Source of the DNA: Propionibacteriaceae bacterium
Lineage (GTDB): Bacteria > Actinomycetota > Actinomycetes > Propionibacteriales > Propionibacteriaceae
Length of the DNA: 40,756 nt
NCBI GenBank assembly: GCA_017882685.1
Contig: JADGPA010000010.1
Location: 1 to 40,756 of the forward strand
Direction: 5' to 3'
This document shows positions 1 through 8,373 of this stretch, in pieces (positions within the stretch are counted from its first letter, which is position 1; every line of letters starts with the position of its first letter). The notes beneath the pieces were generated by a model that was not told where the DNA came from, did no database searches, and saw only the letters and a list, made by a program, of their open reading frames with translations. The position numbers were made by a program, and so were the translations under genes.

Positions 1-43
1 CGCCAGGTCAGTTCATCCAGTACTGCATTCACGGTCGCTAAGA

Positions 44-1297
44 CTAGCGGGGCGCTCCTTCGAGCGGTTTCGACGCCCGTCGCCGGAAGGAGACCGATGA
101 CCACGGCAACGTCCGGACAGACGGACGGAGGGCTCCGACAACCAGCATCCCCCAGCCGAGCCAGATCAGCGGACGCAGCAGGCTGCCCTCGAAACTCGAC
201 TCGACCACAAACGACGCAAGAACGGCGATCACACCGATGCCGTGGATCCGCGCCGTCGCGCGCAAGTGGAGGTGGCTACGTCGATACCACCAGATGCCGG
301 TGATCAGCAGGGTGGCCGCTATCAGCACGCCAAGTATCGGCCCGAAGGAAAGCACCTGCTGTATATAGGTGTTGTGGACGTCGCGGCCGATCCCGCCACC
401 CTGACCCGTCAACCAGGTGGGCAGCCGGAGTCCGCCTCCACCACTCGCGCCGGGATCACCGTTCCAGGCGTCTTGGAGAAGGTCGATCCGCGCATCAATA
501 TTGGCGCCACTGAAGCGGCTCGCAAAATACATCCGGGTCGGAGGGTTGAGCGACCCAAGGACGACAGCGAGCGCAGCCACGGGCAGGGACCACGCGAGGG
601 CCAGCAGGGCCCGGCGCCGGCCGCGCTTCTCCAGCAGGAAGTAGAGCCCAAGGCCCGCAAGCACGGCGACGAAGGCGCCGCGACTGATGCTCAGCATGAA
701 CGCGAGCTCCCCCACCACGGCCACGGCGATGTCCGGCCACCGGCGCGTCCGAAGTGCCCAGGCGACCGTCGGTGGAACGAGAAGCAGGAGCAGGGCCGCG
801 AGGTTGTTCGACCTGCCGATGAAAGGGTGGCTGAACCGGACGAAGTAGGAGACGTAATCCCCGGTATTGGGGTCGAGGGTGGCCGGCGGCAGGAAGCCGG
901 GGACGTGAAACCACAGGAGCATGCCCGGAATCACCAGGAGGATGACCCAGACCTGGAGAAAGGGCATGAAACTCGCCGGTCGGACATCGCGAAGGAAGGT
1001 CGCCATCATGGCAAAGGCCAGCAGGCCTTCGACGCACGCCACTATGTAGAGGAGAGTCTCGGCCGGGCTAGCAGTCCAAAGGAGGGAGAGTGCTCCCAAC
1101 ACCACCATGCCTAGGCCCAGCCAGAGGTAGGGAAGGGGAATGCGTGGCGGTCCAACCCGGCGAACCGTCAGAATCCAGGGCACGAAGACCAGGAGCAGGG
1201 CAACGTCGAAGACGGACGCCGAATGATCAAGCAGGGGAAACCGGAAGGGCACCGCGGCCGTCGCGATGATAGCCAGCGCGCAGATCCGGTCGCTCAT
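44..1297 (-). CDS. O-antigen polymerase/ligase-like membrane protein (Wzy/WaaL type)
   Basis: Predicted polytopic membrane protein of about 417 residues with some ten hydrophobic segments. It has two features typical of the Wzy_C/O-antigen ligase superfamily: an SRGAF segment after a central helix, and a large periplasmic-type loop with GGGIGRDVHNTYIQ before the last helices. The likely role is polymerising lipid-linked oligosaccharide repeats, or ligating finished glycan, on the outer face of the membrane. The frame stays open upstream to 1540, but the ATG at 1297 is preferred: GGAGAG lies 7 bases before it and the upstream residues (Arg/Pro rich) look non-coding. It is divergent from the glycosyltransferase at 1474, with 176 bases between. 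Wzy and ligase cannot be told apart by sequence alone. The cluster also has a flippase, which favours Wzy. Confidence 0.8.
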   Translation of the reverse strand: MSDRICALAIIATAAVPFRFPLLDHSASVFDVALLLVFVPWILTVRRVGPPRIPLPYLWLGLGMVVLGALSLLWTASPAETLLYIVACVEGLLAFAMMATFLRDVRPASFMPFLQVWVILLVIPGMLLWFHVPGFLPPATLDPNTGDYVSYFVRFSHPFIGRSNNLAALLLLLVPPTVAWALRTRRWPDIAVAVVGELAFMLSISRGAFVAVLAGLGLYFLLEKRGRRRALLALAWSLPVAALAVVLGSLNPPTRMYFASRFSGANIDARIDLLQDAWNGDPGASGGGGLRLPTWLTGQGGGIGRDVHNTYIQQVLSFGPILGVLIAATLLITGIWWYRRSHLHLRATARIHGIGVIAVLASFVVESSFEGSLLRPLIWLGWGMLVVGALRPSVRTLPWSSVSFRRRASKPLEGAPR

Positions 1298-1473
1298 GTC
1301 GATTCTCTCCAGCTGCCCCAGGATCGCTCTCACTCGACGAAAGCATAGGTCAAAGGGCGCACCCGTCGTCGCGGGCACCATCGCAGCCCGCCACTCGTGA
1401 GAGACTTCTGGTCGCAGACGATCCGCTCCTGTCGGCTCGGCCGTGCCATCCCGAACTACCCGTGAGGACCCGA

Positions 1474-2403
1474 ATGCCCGACATCGCCGTTGTGGTCGTC
1501 GCCTACCGGTCTGCCGCGACTCTGGAGCTCTGTCTGGCATCGATCCTCGCCGACGCTAACACCCGGGTGATCGTCGTGGACAACTCCAGCGATCCCGACA
1601 CCCGTAGACTGTGCGCTTTGGTCGCCAAGACTCATCCCGGTCGGCTCATCTATGACGACCCGGGCGTCAACCTTGGCTACGCCAAGGCCTCGAACCGGGG
1701 TCTGGCCGCACTCGAACCCTTCGAGCTGGTGGCTGTGGTCAACCCCGACGTCGCTCTCGATCGCAGCCTCTCCGAACTTGCGGCGATCCCCGAGTTCGAG
1801 CCGGCCGACGTCATCGCCGGGAGGTTGCGGTCCCCGGGTTCTGCTCGGTCGCTCAACGCCCGGCCCAGGGTGAGCATTGCCCGGGAGTTTGGCAAGGCCT
1901 TGTTCGGTTCACGGATCTACTCACAGCCCGAGCTGGTCGTGCCCGACGGCCGCGTGCACCAGGTCGATCAACTGGACGGGGCCCTCCTCCTGCTGAGCGC
2001 TGTGACCTGGCGACGCCTGGGCGGCTTCGACGAACGGTTCGAGCTCTACTACGAGGATGTGGACCTGTGTTTCCGGGTGCGCCAGACGGGGCGCTGCCTG
2101 CTGGCCAACACCCCATGGGGAGGCCACGTCGGGGGCCACTCGTTCAAGGCCTCTGATGGACGCGCCTTCATCGCGCTACGGGTGAGCCGAACGCGCTTTG
2201 CGCTCAAGTGGTGGCACCCGCAATCATTTGGGCGGATCGCGGCACTGTTGGTGGCGGTGGTGGAATGGCTGGTCCGCTCCATCACCCGACAGTCCGAGGG
2301 TCAGGTCATCCGGTCGTTGGCACTAAGGCGGGTTGCCGCAGAACTTGTCGACCCCGGAAGCCAGCATTTGCTCAATGAGCTTGCTCGCGAGCCGATCAAG
2401 TGA
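1474..2403 (+). CDS. GT2 family glycosyltransferase (rhamnosyltransferase-like)
   Basis: GT-A fold glycosyltransferase, 309 residues. The N-terminus VVVAYRS is the nucleotide-binding strand, VVNPDV (about residues 88-93) is the DxD-like metal/UDP-sugar site, and GGFDERFELYYEDVDLCFR is the acceptor/catalytic motif typical of WbbL/RfbF-like enzymes. The C-terminus has one hydrophobic stretch (LLVAVVEWLV). It probably adds one sugar to a lipid-linked intermediate on the cytoplasmic face. The ATG at 1474 has GAGGA seven bases upstream; the in-frame GTG at 1462 has no ribosome binding site. It is the first gene of a plus-strand run continuing to about 9645. The donor sugar cannot be told from sequence. 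Confidence 0.88.
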   Translation: MPDIAVVVVAYRSAATLELCLASILADANTRVIVVDNSSDPDTRRLCALVAKTHPGRLIYDDPGVNLGYAKASNRGLAALEPFELVAVVNPDVALDRSLSELAAIPEFEPADVIAGRLRSPGSARSLNARPRVSIAREFGKALFGSRIYSQPELVVPDGRVHQVDQLDGALLLLSAVTWRRLGGFDERFELYYEDVDLCFRVRQTGRCLLANTPWGGHVGGHSFKASDGRAFIALRVSRTRFALKWWHPQSFGRIAALLVAVVEWLVRSITRQSEGQVIRSLALRRVAAELVDPGSQHLLNELAREPIK

Positions 2404-2460
2404 ACCGAATATCATTGAGCCAATGCCCTGCCCCGTGACCGCCCCGAGGAAAGACAACTG

Positions 2461-3831
2461 ATGGCGCTGACGCGACGAGACCTGCTGGGTCTTGGAACTC
2501 TGGGCGGCCTGACGCTTCTTGGCGGCTGCACCACGGCGGCGGGCGCCCTGGACGCACCACCGATCCTGGTGCCGACCGGCACGCGAACCCTGCCAACGCC
2601 GGAATCAACGGCGTCACCGCGGCGCGTCCCTACTCCGAAGTACTCCAGCATCGCCCCGGGCGACCCCGCGAGCGCGGTAGAGGCCACCGGCCTCGATGAG
2701 CACCTGAAGGCTCTGAGCGCCTACGCAGGAGGTCCCCTCCGGACGGTGACAATCCGTCCTGGAACCTACATTCGAACGACTCCCATCATGATCCCGTCCG
2801 GGGTGCGGGTAGTTGCCGCCGGCGTGACCTTCACCAGCCAGGTTCCTGGCGAACAAACCCCCTTGGTGGAGATTCGGGGAGTCACAGACGTAGTAATCGA
2901 GGGGGGAACCTGGGATGGCAACAAGGCACACCCAGGGGCCGTCTCGGAATGGAAGCACGTCATCCGGATGATCGATGCGGCAAGGATCACCCTCGACGCT
3001 GTCGTCGCCACCAACGGCGTCGGCGACGGCATCTACGTCGGTTCGCAAAGAACCCCTTGCCGCGATGTGACCCTCCGGTCGGTCAAGGCCATAAAGAACG
3101 GTCGCAACGGCTTGTCGATCACAGCAGTGGTCGGACTCCACTGCACCGATTCGATCTTCACCGGCAACGGTGCCCGGTCCCCCCAATCCGGCGCGTGCGT
3201 CGAGCCCAACCATGCCAAAGCAGCCATCGAGGATGTGACGTTCACACGCTGCGCCTTCACCCTGAACAAGTCGCGCGGCTTCCTCGTGGTCATGCGTCCG
3301 CAGAGCCGCGTGATCAAGGACTCGATCCAGCTGATCGACTGCACGATCGATCACAACGCGAATCCCTGGGGCGGCACGATGGTCTGCGGCGGCCTCGTCC
3401 TGATCCGTCCCCGCGGAGTGCTGGTCTCGGGCGGGACGATCAAGGCCAGCCACACCGGGATTCTGGTGCAGGGGTTGCGACCCAACGACCCAAAGACGGC
3501 ACCGCACAAGGGCACTGTGCGGCTTGTCGACGTCGATGTGCACGACAACGATCGCGAGGGCCTGATCGTCCTCAGCGGGATCGGCAAGCTCACCGCAGAA
3601 AGGGTGAGGTTCTTCGACAACTCCAGGGAGCAGGCCGGCTACTTCAGCGGCGTCATGCTTGCCCAGGGTTCGAACATGACCTTCACCGATTGCGTCTCCA
3701 CAGGCGCGCGCATGTACGGTTTGCAGGCGTCCGACCCGGTAACAAACGTGACCGTGCGACACTGCGACCTGCGCGGAAACGGCAAGGGCACCCTTCACAC
3801 CGGCTCGGCCGACGTGACTGTGATCAAGTAG
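2461..3831 (+). CDS. Tat-exported lipoprotein, right-handed parallel beta-helix
   Basis: 456 residues. The N-terminus has a twin-arginine motif (TRRDLLGLG), a hydrophobic core and a lipobox-like LLGGC, giving Cys23 as the predicted lipidated residue, so the protein is predicted to be folded in the cytoplasm and anchored outside. A Pro/Thr-rich linker is followed by repeated short beta strands typical of right-handed beta-helices (for example GGTWDGNK, GDGIYVG, NGLSI, SRGFLVV, GILVQG). Such folds are used by polysaccharide lyases and epimerases and by glycan-binding proteins. Position 248-251 reads EPNH. It is paralogous to the gene at 8374, which reads EPHD there and is not a lipoprotein. GAGGAAA lies upstream of the ATG. 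Role inferred: modification, trimming or binding of the glycan made by the locus. Enzyme activity is not assignable. Confidence 0.85.
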   Translation: MALTRRDLLGLGTLGGLTLLGGCTTAAGALDAPPILVPTGTRTLPTPESTASPRRVPTPKYSSIAPGDPASAVEATGLDEHLKALSAYAGGPLRTVTIRPGTYIRTTPIMIPSGVRVVAAGVTFTSQVPGEQTPLVEIRGVTDVVIEGGTWDGNKAHPGAVSEWKHVIRMIDAARITLDAVVATNGVGDGIYVGSQRTPCRDVTLRSVKAIKNGRNGLSITAVVGLHCTDSIFTGNGARSPQSGACVEPNHAKAAIEDVTFTRCAFTLNKSRGFLVVMRPQSRVIKDSIQLIDCTIDHNANPWGGTMVCGGLVLIRPRGVLVSGGTIKASHTGILVQGLRPNDPKTAPHKGTVRLVDVDVHDNDREGLIVLSGIGKLTAERVRFFDNSREQAGYFSGVMLAQGSNMTFTDCVSTGARMYGLQASDPVTNVTVRHCDLRGNGKGTLHTGSADVTVIK

Positions 3832-3854
3832 ACGATAGAGACGGAAGAAGACGA

Positions 3855-5114
3855 GTGACGAAGCTGGTTGTGATGGGCCAGGGTTACGTCGGCCTGCCGA
3901 TGGCCCTGCGCGCTGCGGAGACCGGGATCTCGGTGACCGGGTTCGACAGCAACGACGCGGTAGCCACTGCCCTCGCGGCCGGCCGCTCGCACATCGGTGA
4001 CGTCACTGACGAGGAACTCGCCCAGGGGCTGGCGACCGGCTACACCGCGACCTCCGACCCGGGATGCCTGGCCGAGGCCGACGTCATCATCGTCTGCGTC
4101 CCGACCCCCCTCGGCGAGGGTGGCGGACCCGACCTCAAAGCCGTCAAGCTCGCAGCAGATCTCATCGGAGCGCTCGTCAAGCCGGGGACGCTGTGCATCC
4201 TCGAGTCCACGACCTACCCGGGCACGACGGAGGAGATCTTCGCCCCCCGGGTCCGCACGGATCGCCTGACGGTCGGCGAGACGGTGTTCGTCGCCTTTTC
4301 CCCCGAGCGGATCAATCCGGGCCAGACGACCTACCTGGTCAGGAACACCCCCAAGGTCGTCGGTGGGCTGACCCCCGAGTGCACCCGCCGGGCCGCCGAG
4401 TTCTACGGTCGCTTCGTTGACGCAGTGGTGAGCGCAAAAGGGGCGAAGGAGGCCGAGATGGCCAAACTGCTGGAGAACACCTTCCGCCACGTGAACATCG
4501 CGCTCGTCAACGAGATGGTTCGGTTCAGCCACGAGCTCGACATCGATTTGTGGAACGCCATCGACTGCGCCGAGACCAAGCCATTCGGTTTCATGGCTTT
4601 CCGTCCGGGCCCCGGGGTCGGTGGCCACTGCATCCCGGTGGACCCGTCGTACCTCAGCCATCGGGTGAAGGCGATGCTCGGCTACTCCTTCCGCATGGTC
4701 GAGTTGGCCGAGGAAGTCAACACCGCAGCCCCCCAGTACGTCGTCGACCGGGTTGCCGACGAGCTCAACAAGCGGCGCCAGTCGGTCAACGGCGCGAAGA
4801 TCCTGCTGCTGGGCGTCACCTACAAGCCCAATGTCGCCGACCTGCGGGAGGCCCCGGCCATCCCCATCGCAACACGCCTGCTCACGCTCGGCGCCGACGT
4901 CTGGTTCCACGATCCGCATGTGTCGAAGTGGGACGTCGCCGGTCGTACGATCGAGCCCGTGGCCGATCCCTACGCAGCAGCTGCCGCCGCCGACCTTGTC
5001 GTGCTGCTGCAACCACATGCAACCTATGACCTGGCTGCGCTGGCGGACAGCGGCGCACATGTCTTCGACAGTTGTGGCGCAATGCGGCCCGGCGGCCGCA
5101 TCGTCAGGCTCTGA
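3855..5114 (+). CDS. wbpA: Nucleotide-sugar dehydrogenase (UDP-N-acetylglucosamine 6-dehydrogenase, WbpA-like)
   Basis: 419 residues with all three parts of the UDP-glucose/GDP-mannose dehydrogenase family. An N-terminal Rossmann fold opens with MGQGYVGLPMA. The central domain carries the catalytic cysteine in PGPGVGGHCIPVDPSYL (Cys259). The C-terminal UDP-binding domain contains VTYKPNVADLREAP. The GGHCIPVDP wording is typical of the UDP-GlcNAc (WbpA/WecC) branch rather than UDP-glucose dehydrogenase, so the likely product is a UDP-HexNAc uronic acid. The frame is open from 2949, but that part is a shadow of the beta-helix gene. The real start is GTG 3855, with GGAAGAAG upstream and the family's usual first strand immediately after. 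Substrate choice is inferred. Confidence 0.88.
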   Translation: MTKLVVMGQGYVGLPMALRAAETGISVTGFDSNDAVATALAAGRSHIGDVTDEELAQGLATGYTATSDPGCLAEADVIIVCVPTPLGEGGGPDLKAVKLAADLIGALVKPGTLCILESTTYPGTTEEIFAPRVRTDRLTVGETVFVAFSPERINPGQTTYLVRNTPKVVGGLTPECTRRAAEFYGRFVDAVVSAKGAKEAEMAKLLENTFRHVNIALVNEMVRFSHELDIDLWNAIDCAETKPFGFMAFRPGPGVGGHCIPVDPSYLSHRVKAMLGYSFRMVELAEEVNTAAPQYVVDRVADELNKRRQSVNGAKILLLGVTYKPNVADLREAPAIPIATRLLTLGADVWFHDPHVSKWDVAGRTIEPVADPYAAAAAADLVVLLQPHATYDLAALADSGAHVFDSCGAMRPGGRIVRL

Positions 5115-5134
5115 AGCCGATCAACATCACACCG

Positions 5135-6295
5135 ATGGCTCCGATCCCTGACACCGTCCTCTTCGGGGTAACCGTCGGCACCACTGCGAGCAAGCTCCTG
5201 CGGGGACAGTTGGCCTGGCTCGCCGCGCGTGGCTGGAAGGTGCATCTGGCGTGCTCCCCCGGCCCGGAACTTGACGCAGCGGAGGTAAGGGAGGGCTGCG
5301 AGGCCCACCGGATCCCCATGGAACGAGAGATCAGCCCGCTGCGGGACGTGCGGGCGCTGGTCTCCTGGTTCGCCCTGGTCCGCAGTGTGCGGCCGAGCGT
5401 CACACACCTCAGTACGCCGAAGGCTGCGCTCCTTGGCACTCTCGCCGCCTGGACCCTGCGCGTGCCGCGACGGGTCTACCTTGTCCGCGGCCTGCGGCTG
5501 GAGGGAGCTCACGGCGCCGCCCGGCCACTGCTCTGGCTGAGCGAGCGAATCACCATCGGCCTTTCCACCGACGTGGTGGTGGTCAGCCCGAGCCTGGGAA
5601 CCCAGCTGGCAAGGCACCGGCTCCTCGGACGGCACAACGCAGTGTTGATCGGCAACGGCAGCAGCAACGGCGTCGACGTCGCTGCGGTTGCCGAGCGCGT
5701 TGCGGCCTCCGGACGCGAGCACATGCGCACGCGGCTGCAGGTGGACGAGACGGCCGTGGTGGTCGGGTACGTCGGCCGGATCGTCGCAGACAAGGGCATC
5801 GAGACCCTTCTTGCCGCGCTGGACTGGTGCCGGAGCCGTCTCACCCTGCTGTTGGTCGGCAGCGTCGACGACCCCGGGCTGGCTGGGGCGATCGCCTCCG
5901 CGGCCGTGCCGATCGTGCACGTCGACTGGACCGACGACGCCTGGTCGTACTACGCGGCCATGGACGTGCTGTGCCTGCCCACCAGGCGGGAGGGTTTCCC
6001 CAACGTTGTGCTTGAGGCCGCGGCCGCCGGTATCCCCTGCGTCAGCACAGACGCCACCGGAGCTGTCGACGCGGTGATCCCCGGAGTGACTGGCGAAACC
6101 GTCGCTGTCGACGACGCTGCCGCCCTCGCCGCAGCGATCGACCGGCTGGTGGAGAACGCGCCGGACCGTGCCCGGATGGGCGCAGCAGCCAAGGCACGGG
6201 CAACCCGTGACTTCCGGCCACAGGACATCTGGGCTGGCATGGACGCGATCCTTCGCGGCCGGGACCACCCCAACTTCAGAATCCTCAGCAACTAG
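5135..6295 (+). CDS. GT4 family glycosyltransferase (GT-B fold)
   Basis: About 386 residues. The C-terminal half has the GT4 signatures: VGYVGRIVADKGIETLLAA, then RREGFPNVVLEAAAAGIPC, the E-x7-E nucleotide-sugar site. GNGSSNGVD resembles the CapM/PglA-like subgroup, which extends undecaprenyl-diphosphate-linked sugars. The enzyme may therefore add the second sugar after the initiating phosphosugar transferase at 11254-11859; that is inference. The start is placed at ATG 5135, 20 bases after the dehydrogenase stop. No convincing Shine-Dalgarno is visible, and the 21 extra in-frame codons upstream are shadows of the dehydrogenase gene. The spacing suggests one transcript with its neighbours. 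Confidence 0.85.
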   Translation: MAPIPDTVLFGVTVGTTASKLLRGQLAWLAARGWKVHLACSPGPELDAAEVREGCEAHRIPMEREISPLRDVRALVSWFALVRSVRPSVTHLSTPKAALLGTLAAWTLRVPRRVYLVRGLRLEGAHGAARPLLWLSERITIGLSTDVVVVSPSLGTQLARHRLLGRHNAVLIGNGSSNGVDVAAVAERVAASGREHMRTRLQVDETAVVVGYVGRIVADKGIETLLAALDWCRSRLTLLLVGSVDDPGLAGAIASAAVPIVHVDWTDDAWSYYAAMDVLCLPTRREGFPNVVLEAAAAGIPCVSTDATGAVDAVIPGVTGETVAVDDAAALAAAIDRLVENAPDRARMGAAAKARATRDFRPQDIWAGMDAILRGRDHPNFRILSN

Positions 6296-6304
6296 GGAGT
6301 CGGC

Positions 6305-7231
6305 TTGCGATTGCTCATCACCGGAGGGGCCGGGTTCATCGGCTCCAACCTTGCCGCAACGACCCTTGCAGCCGGGCATCAGGTCACCGTCATCGACGAC
6401 CTTTCCACCGGATATCGGGACAACCTCGACGGCATGGATGTCGACTTCATCGAAGCCAGCATCCTCGACACCGAAGCGCTCGGCCGGTCGCTGGAGGGCG
6501 TCGACTCCGTCGTCCATCTGGCGGCGCTCGGCAGCGTCCCGCGCAGCATTGCCAACCCGATGGCAACGCACCATGCCAATGCAACCGGAACCCTGACAGT
6601 GCTGCAGGAGGCCCACGAGTCCGGTGTCAGCCATGTCGTTGTGGCCTCTTCGTCATCGGTGTACGGCATGAACCCCGCACGGCCGAAAGGCGAACGGGAG
6701 TGGGTGCGACCCATGAGCCCGTATGCGGTTTCCAAGCTCGCAGCCGAGCAGTACGCGCTCGCCCACCAGCAGTCCTTCGGCATGAAGACGCTCGCATTCC
6801 GGTTCTTCAACGTCTACGGACCCCGGCAGCGGGCAGGGCATGTCTATGCGGCGGTGATCCCCACCTTCATCGACCTCGCCCTGCGGGGGGAGCCGTTGCC
6901 GGTGAACGGCGACGGCAGCGTCTCCCGCGACTTCACCTATGTCGGCACCGTCTGCAACGTGTTGCTGGACGCCGCCACGCGCCGCGTGACCCACCCGGAG
7001 CCGGTCAACCTCGCGTACGGGACGAACACAAGCCTCACAACGCTGATCGATGAGATCGGCGCGCTGCTCGATCGCGATCCGGAGGTGATCCACCGGGAGC
7101 CGCGCGCCGGCGACGTCCAGCATTCCCAGGCCCGCAACGAATCGCTTCTGAGCTTGTTCCCGGGGGTTGAGCCGGTTGGCCTGCGGACAGGGCTGGAGGC
7201 CACTGTCGCGTGGTTCAAGGAGACCAGTTGA
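6305..7231 (+). CDS. NAD-dependent NDP-sugar epimerase/dehydratase (SDR family; UDP-GlcNAc/UDP-glucose 4-epimerase-like)
   Basis: 308-residue extended short-chain dehydrogenase. The N-terminal GGAGFIGSN binds NAD, SSSSVYG supplies the catalytic Ser, and SPYAVSKLAAEQ carries the Tyr-x3-Lys pair. FNVYGPRQ and SRDFTYV are typical of GalE/WbpP-like 4-epimerases. It probably supplies a 4-epimerised NDP-sugar to the transferases around it; acting on UDP-GlcNAc or its uronic acid would fit the adjacent WbpA-like gene. The start is TTG 6305, supported by AGGGAG 8 bases upstream and by the Rossmann motif beginning right after. Its last four bases overlap the next gene (TTGA). Confidence 0.88.
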   Translation: MRLLITGGAGFIGSNLAATTLAAGHQVTVIDDLSTGYRDNLDGMDVDFIEASILDTEALGRSLEGVDSVVHLAALGSVPRSIANPMATHHANATGTLTVLQEAHESGVSHVVVASSSSVYGMNPARPKGEREWVRPMSPYAVSKLAAEQYALAHQQSFGMKTLAFRFFNVYGPRQRAGHVYAAVIPTFIDLALRGEPLPVNGDGSVSRDFTYVGTVCNVLLDAATRRVTHPEPVNLAYGTNTSLTTLIDEIGALLDRDPEVIHREPRAGDVQHSQARNESLLSLFPGVEPVGLRTGLEATVAWFKETS

Positions 7232-8271
7232 GCGCATCGGTCGCCGCTTTCTCCAGCTACTCTCCGGAGGCTGCGAGCACCCGGGTGCGCCTGTACGACT
7301 GGTTCGACCACTTCGGACTCACCGTCGAGGCCCACTGCCACGCGGGGCTTCGCAGTGCAGCCCCGGCAATCCTCGCGCGCAACCTAGGCAAGGTGTTGCG
7401 GGCAGAAGCCAGCCTGCGCCGGTTCTCCCCCGCTGGCCGGACCGTCCTGATGTCCAGGGAGGCCAGCCCGCTGAGCCGCGGCGGAACCGAGCAGAGGATC
7501 CTTTCTGGAGCAGCCCACTCCGTCTTCGACTTCGACGACGCGATCTACCTCTCGACCTCCTGGACCCGGAGCCTGCTCGACCCGCCCGGCAAGTTCGTGC
7601 GCTGCGTCGCGGCGGCGGACGTCGTGATCGCCGGCAATGACCACCTGGCTGAGGCGGCAGCTGCGCACGCCCGGAAGGTGGTGATGATCCCCTCCTGCGT
7701 GGAACCCGACGCGTACTCCCCCAGGACCAACTGGGACCTCCCTGACCGGCCCACCCTTGTCTGGCTCGGGTCCGGAGCCACCGAGCAGTACCTGGAGCCG
7801 CTCCTGCCCGCCCTCGACCGGTTGCGCGCCACGCTCGGGATCAGGCTGAGCGTGATCAGCACCGGCATCCCCAACCCTGCGATGGGCGGCCGGGACTGGA
7901 TCCGGTTCGTTGCCTGGAGGCCGGACTCCTACGCCGTTGAGCTGGCCAGGGGCGACGTTGCGCTCGCCCCGCTGGCCGACACCGAGTTCGCCCGGGGAAA
8001 GTGCGCCTACAAGCTCCTGCAGTACGCCGCCAGCGGCCTGCCCATGGTCGGCTCGCCCGTTGGCGCCAACCGGTTGGCCCTCGAAAGGTTCGACGGCCTA
8101 ACGGTCGAGCCCCGGGCCGACTGGTACGACGCGGTGGTGGCAATGCTCAAGGCGTCCGCTGCCGACCGCGCAGCGCGTGCAGCCGCCGCCGGCGCGGCAG
8201 TGCGCCAGTGGTACTCGTTCACCGCCTGGTCGACGGACTGGCTGCTGGCAACCGGAATCGACCCCGAATGA
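7228..8271 (+). CDS. Glycosyltransferase, GT-B fold (GT4-like, divergent)
   Basis: About 347 residues. It shows a GT-B layout with VFDFDDAIYLS in the N-terminal domain, ADVVIAGNDHLAE at the domain boundary, VWLGSG at the start of the C-terminal domain, and CAYKLLQYAASGLPMVGSPVG, which resembles the E/K-rich C-terminal donor-site helix of GT4 enzymes. Acceptor and donor are unknown. The start is taken as TTG 7228, which overlaps the epimerase stop (TTGA) and has AAGGAG five bases before it. The GTG at 7210 in the same frame has no such site. Translational coupling to the epimerase is likely. Confidence 0.78.
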   Translation: MSASVAAFSSYSPEAASTRVRLYDWFDHFGLTVEAHCHAGLRSAAPAILARNLGKVLRAEASLRRFSPAGRTVLMSREASPLSRGGTEQRILSGAAHSVFDFDDAIYLSTSWTRSLLDPPGKFVRCVAAADVVIAGNDHLAEAAAAHARKVVMIPSCVEPDAYSPRTNWDLPDRPTLVWLGSGATEQYLEPLLPALDRLRATLGIRLSVISTGIPNPAMGGRDWIRFVAWRPDSYAVELARGDVALAPLADTEFARGKCAYKLLQYAASGLPMVGSPVGANRLALERFDGLTVEPRADWYDAVVAMLKASAADRAARAAAAGAAVRQWYSFTAWSTDWLLATGIDPE

Positions 8272-8314
8272 CCTGGCAGAAGGCTGGAGCAGGGATCGAG
8301 GTTGGTGCAGGATT

Positions 8315-8324
8315 TGGTGCACCA
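8315..8324. other. 10-bp perfect palindrome TGGTGCACCA
   Basis: Perfect 10-bp palindrome in the 102-base gap before the second beta-helix gene, with a partial copy (TTGGTGCA) at 8302-8309. Such a site could bind a dimeric regulator, and this is the only sizeable gap in the plus-strand run, but short palindromes also arise by chance. A weak extended -10-like CATGCT ends six bases before ATG 8374. No function can be assigned. Confidence 0.2.
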
Positions 8325-8373
8325 GGTCGTCGGATGGCGCCAATCACCGCTCGGGTCGTGGCATGCTGGCGGT

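Noticed and set aside
36-49. Small inverted repeat CGCTA-AGAC-TAGCG at the end of the first gene
   Set aside because: Five base pairs only and overlapping the stop codon; too weak to call a terminator.
2614-3798. 394-codon open frame on the minus strand opposite the first beta-helix gene
   Set aside because: The sense frame has a Tat lipoprotein signal and a clear beta-helix pattern; the antisense product is His/Asp/Gly-rich and has no recognisable motif or ribosome site.
3795-5060. Long minus-strand frame opposite the UDP-sugar dehydrogenase
   Set aside because: The plus-strand gene has complete family motifs; the antisense reading is a GC-driven shadow.
5024-6634. Long minus-strand frame (over 500 codons) across the GT4 and epimerase genes
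   Set aside because: It spans two well-supported genes and their boundary, with no motif; a shadow.
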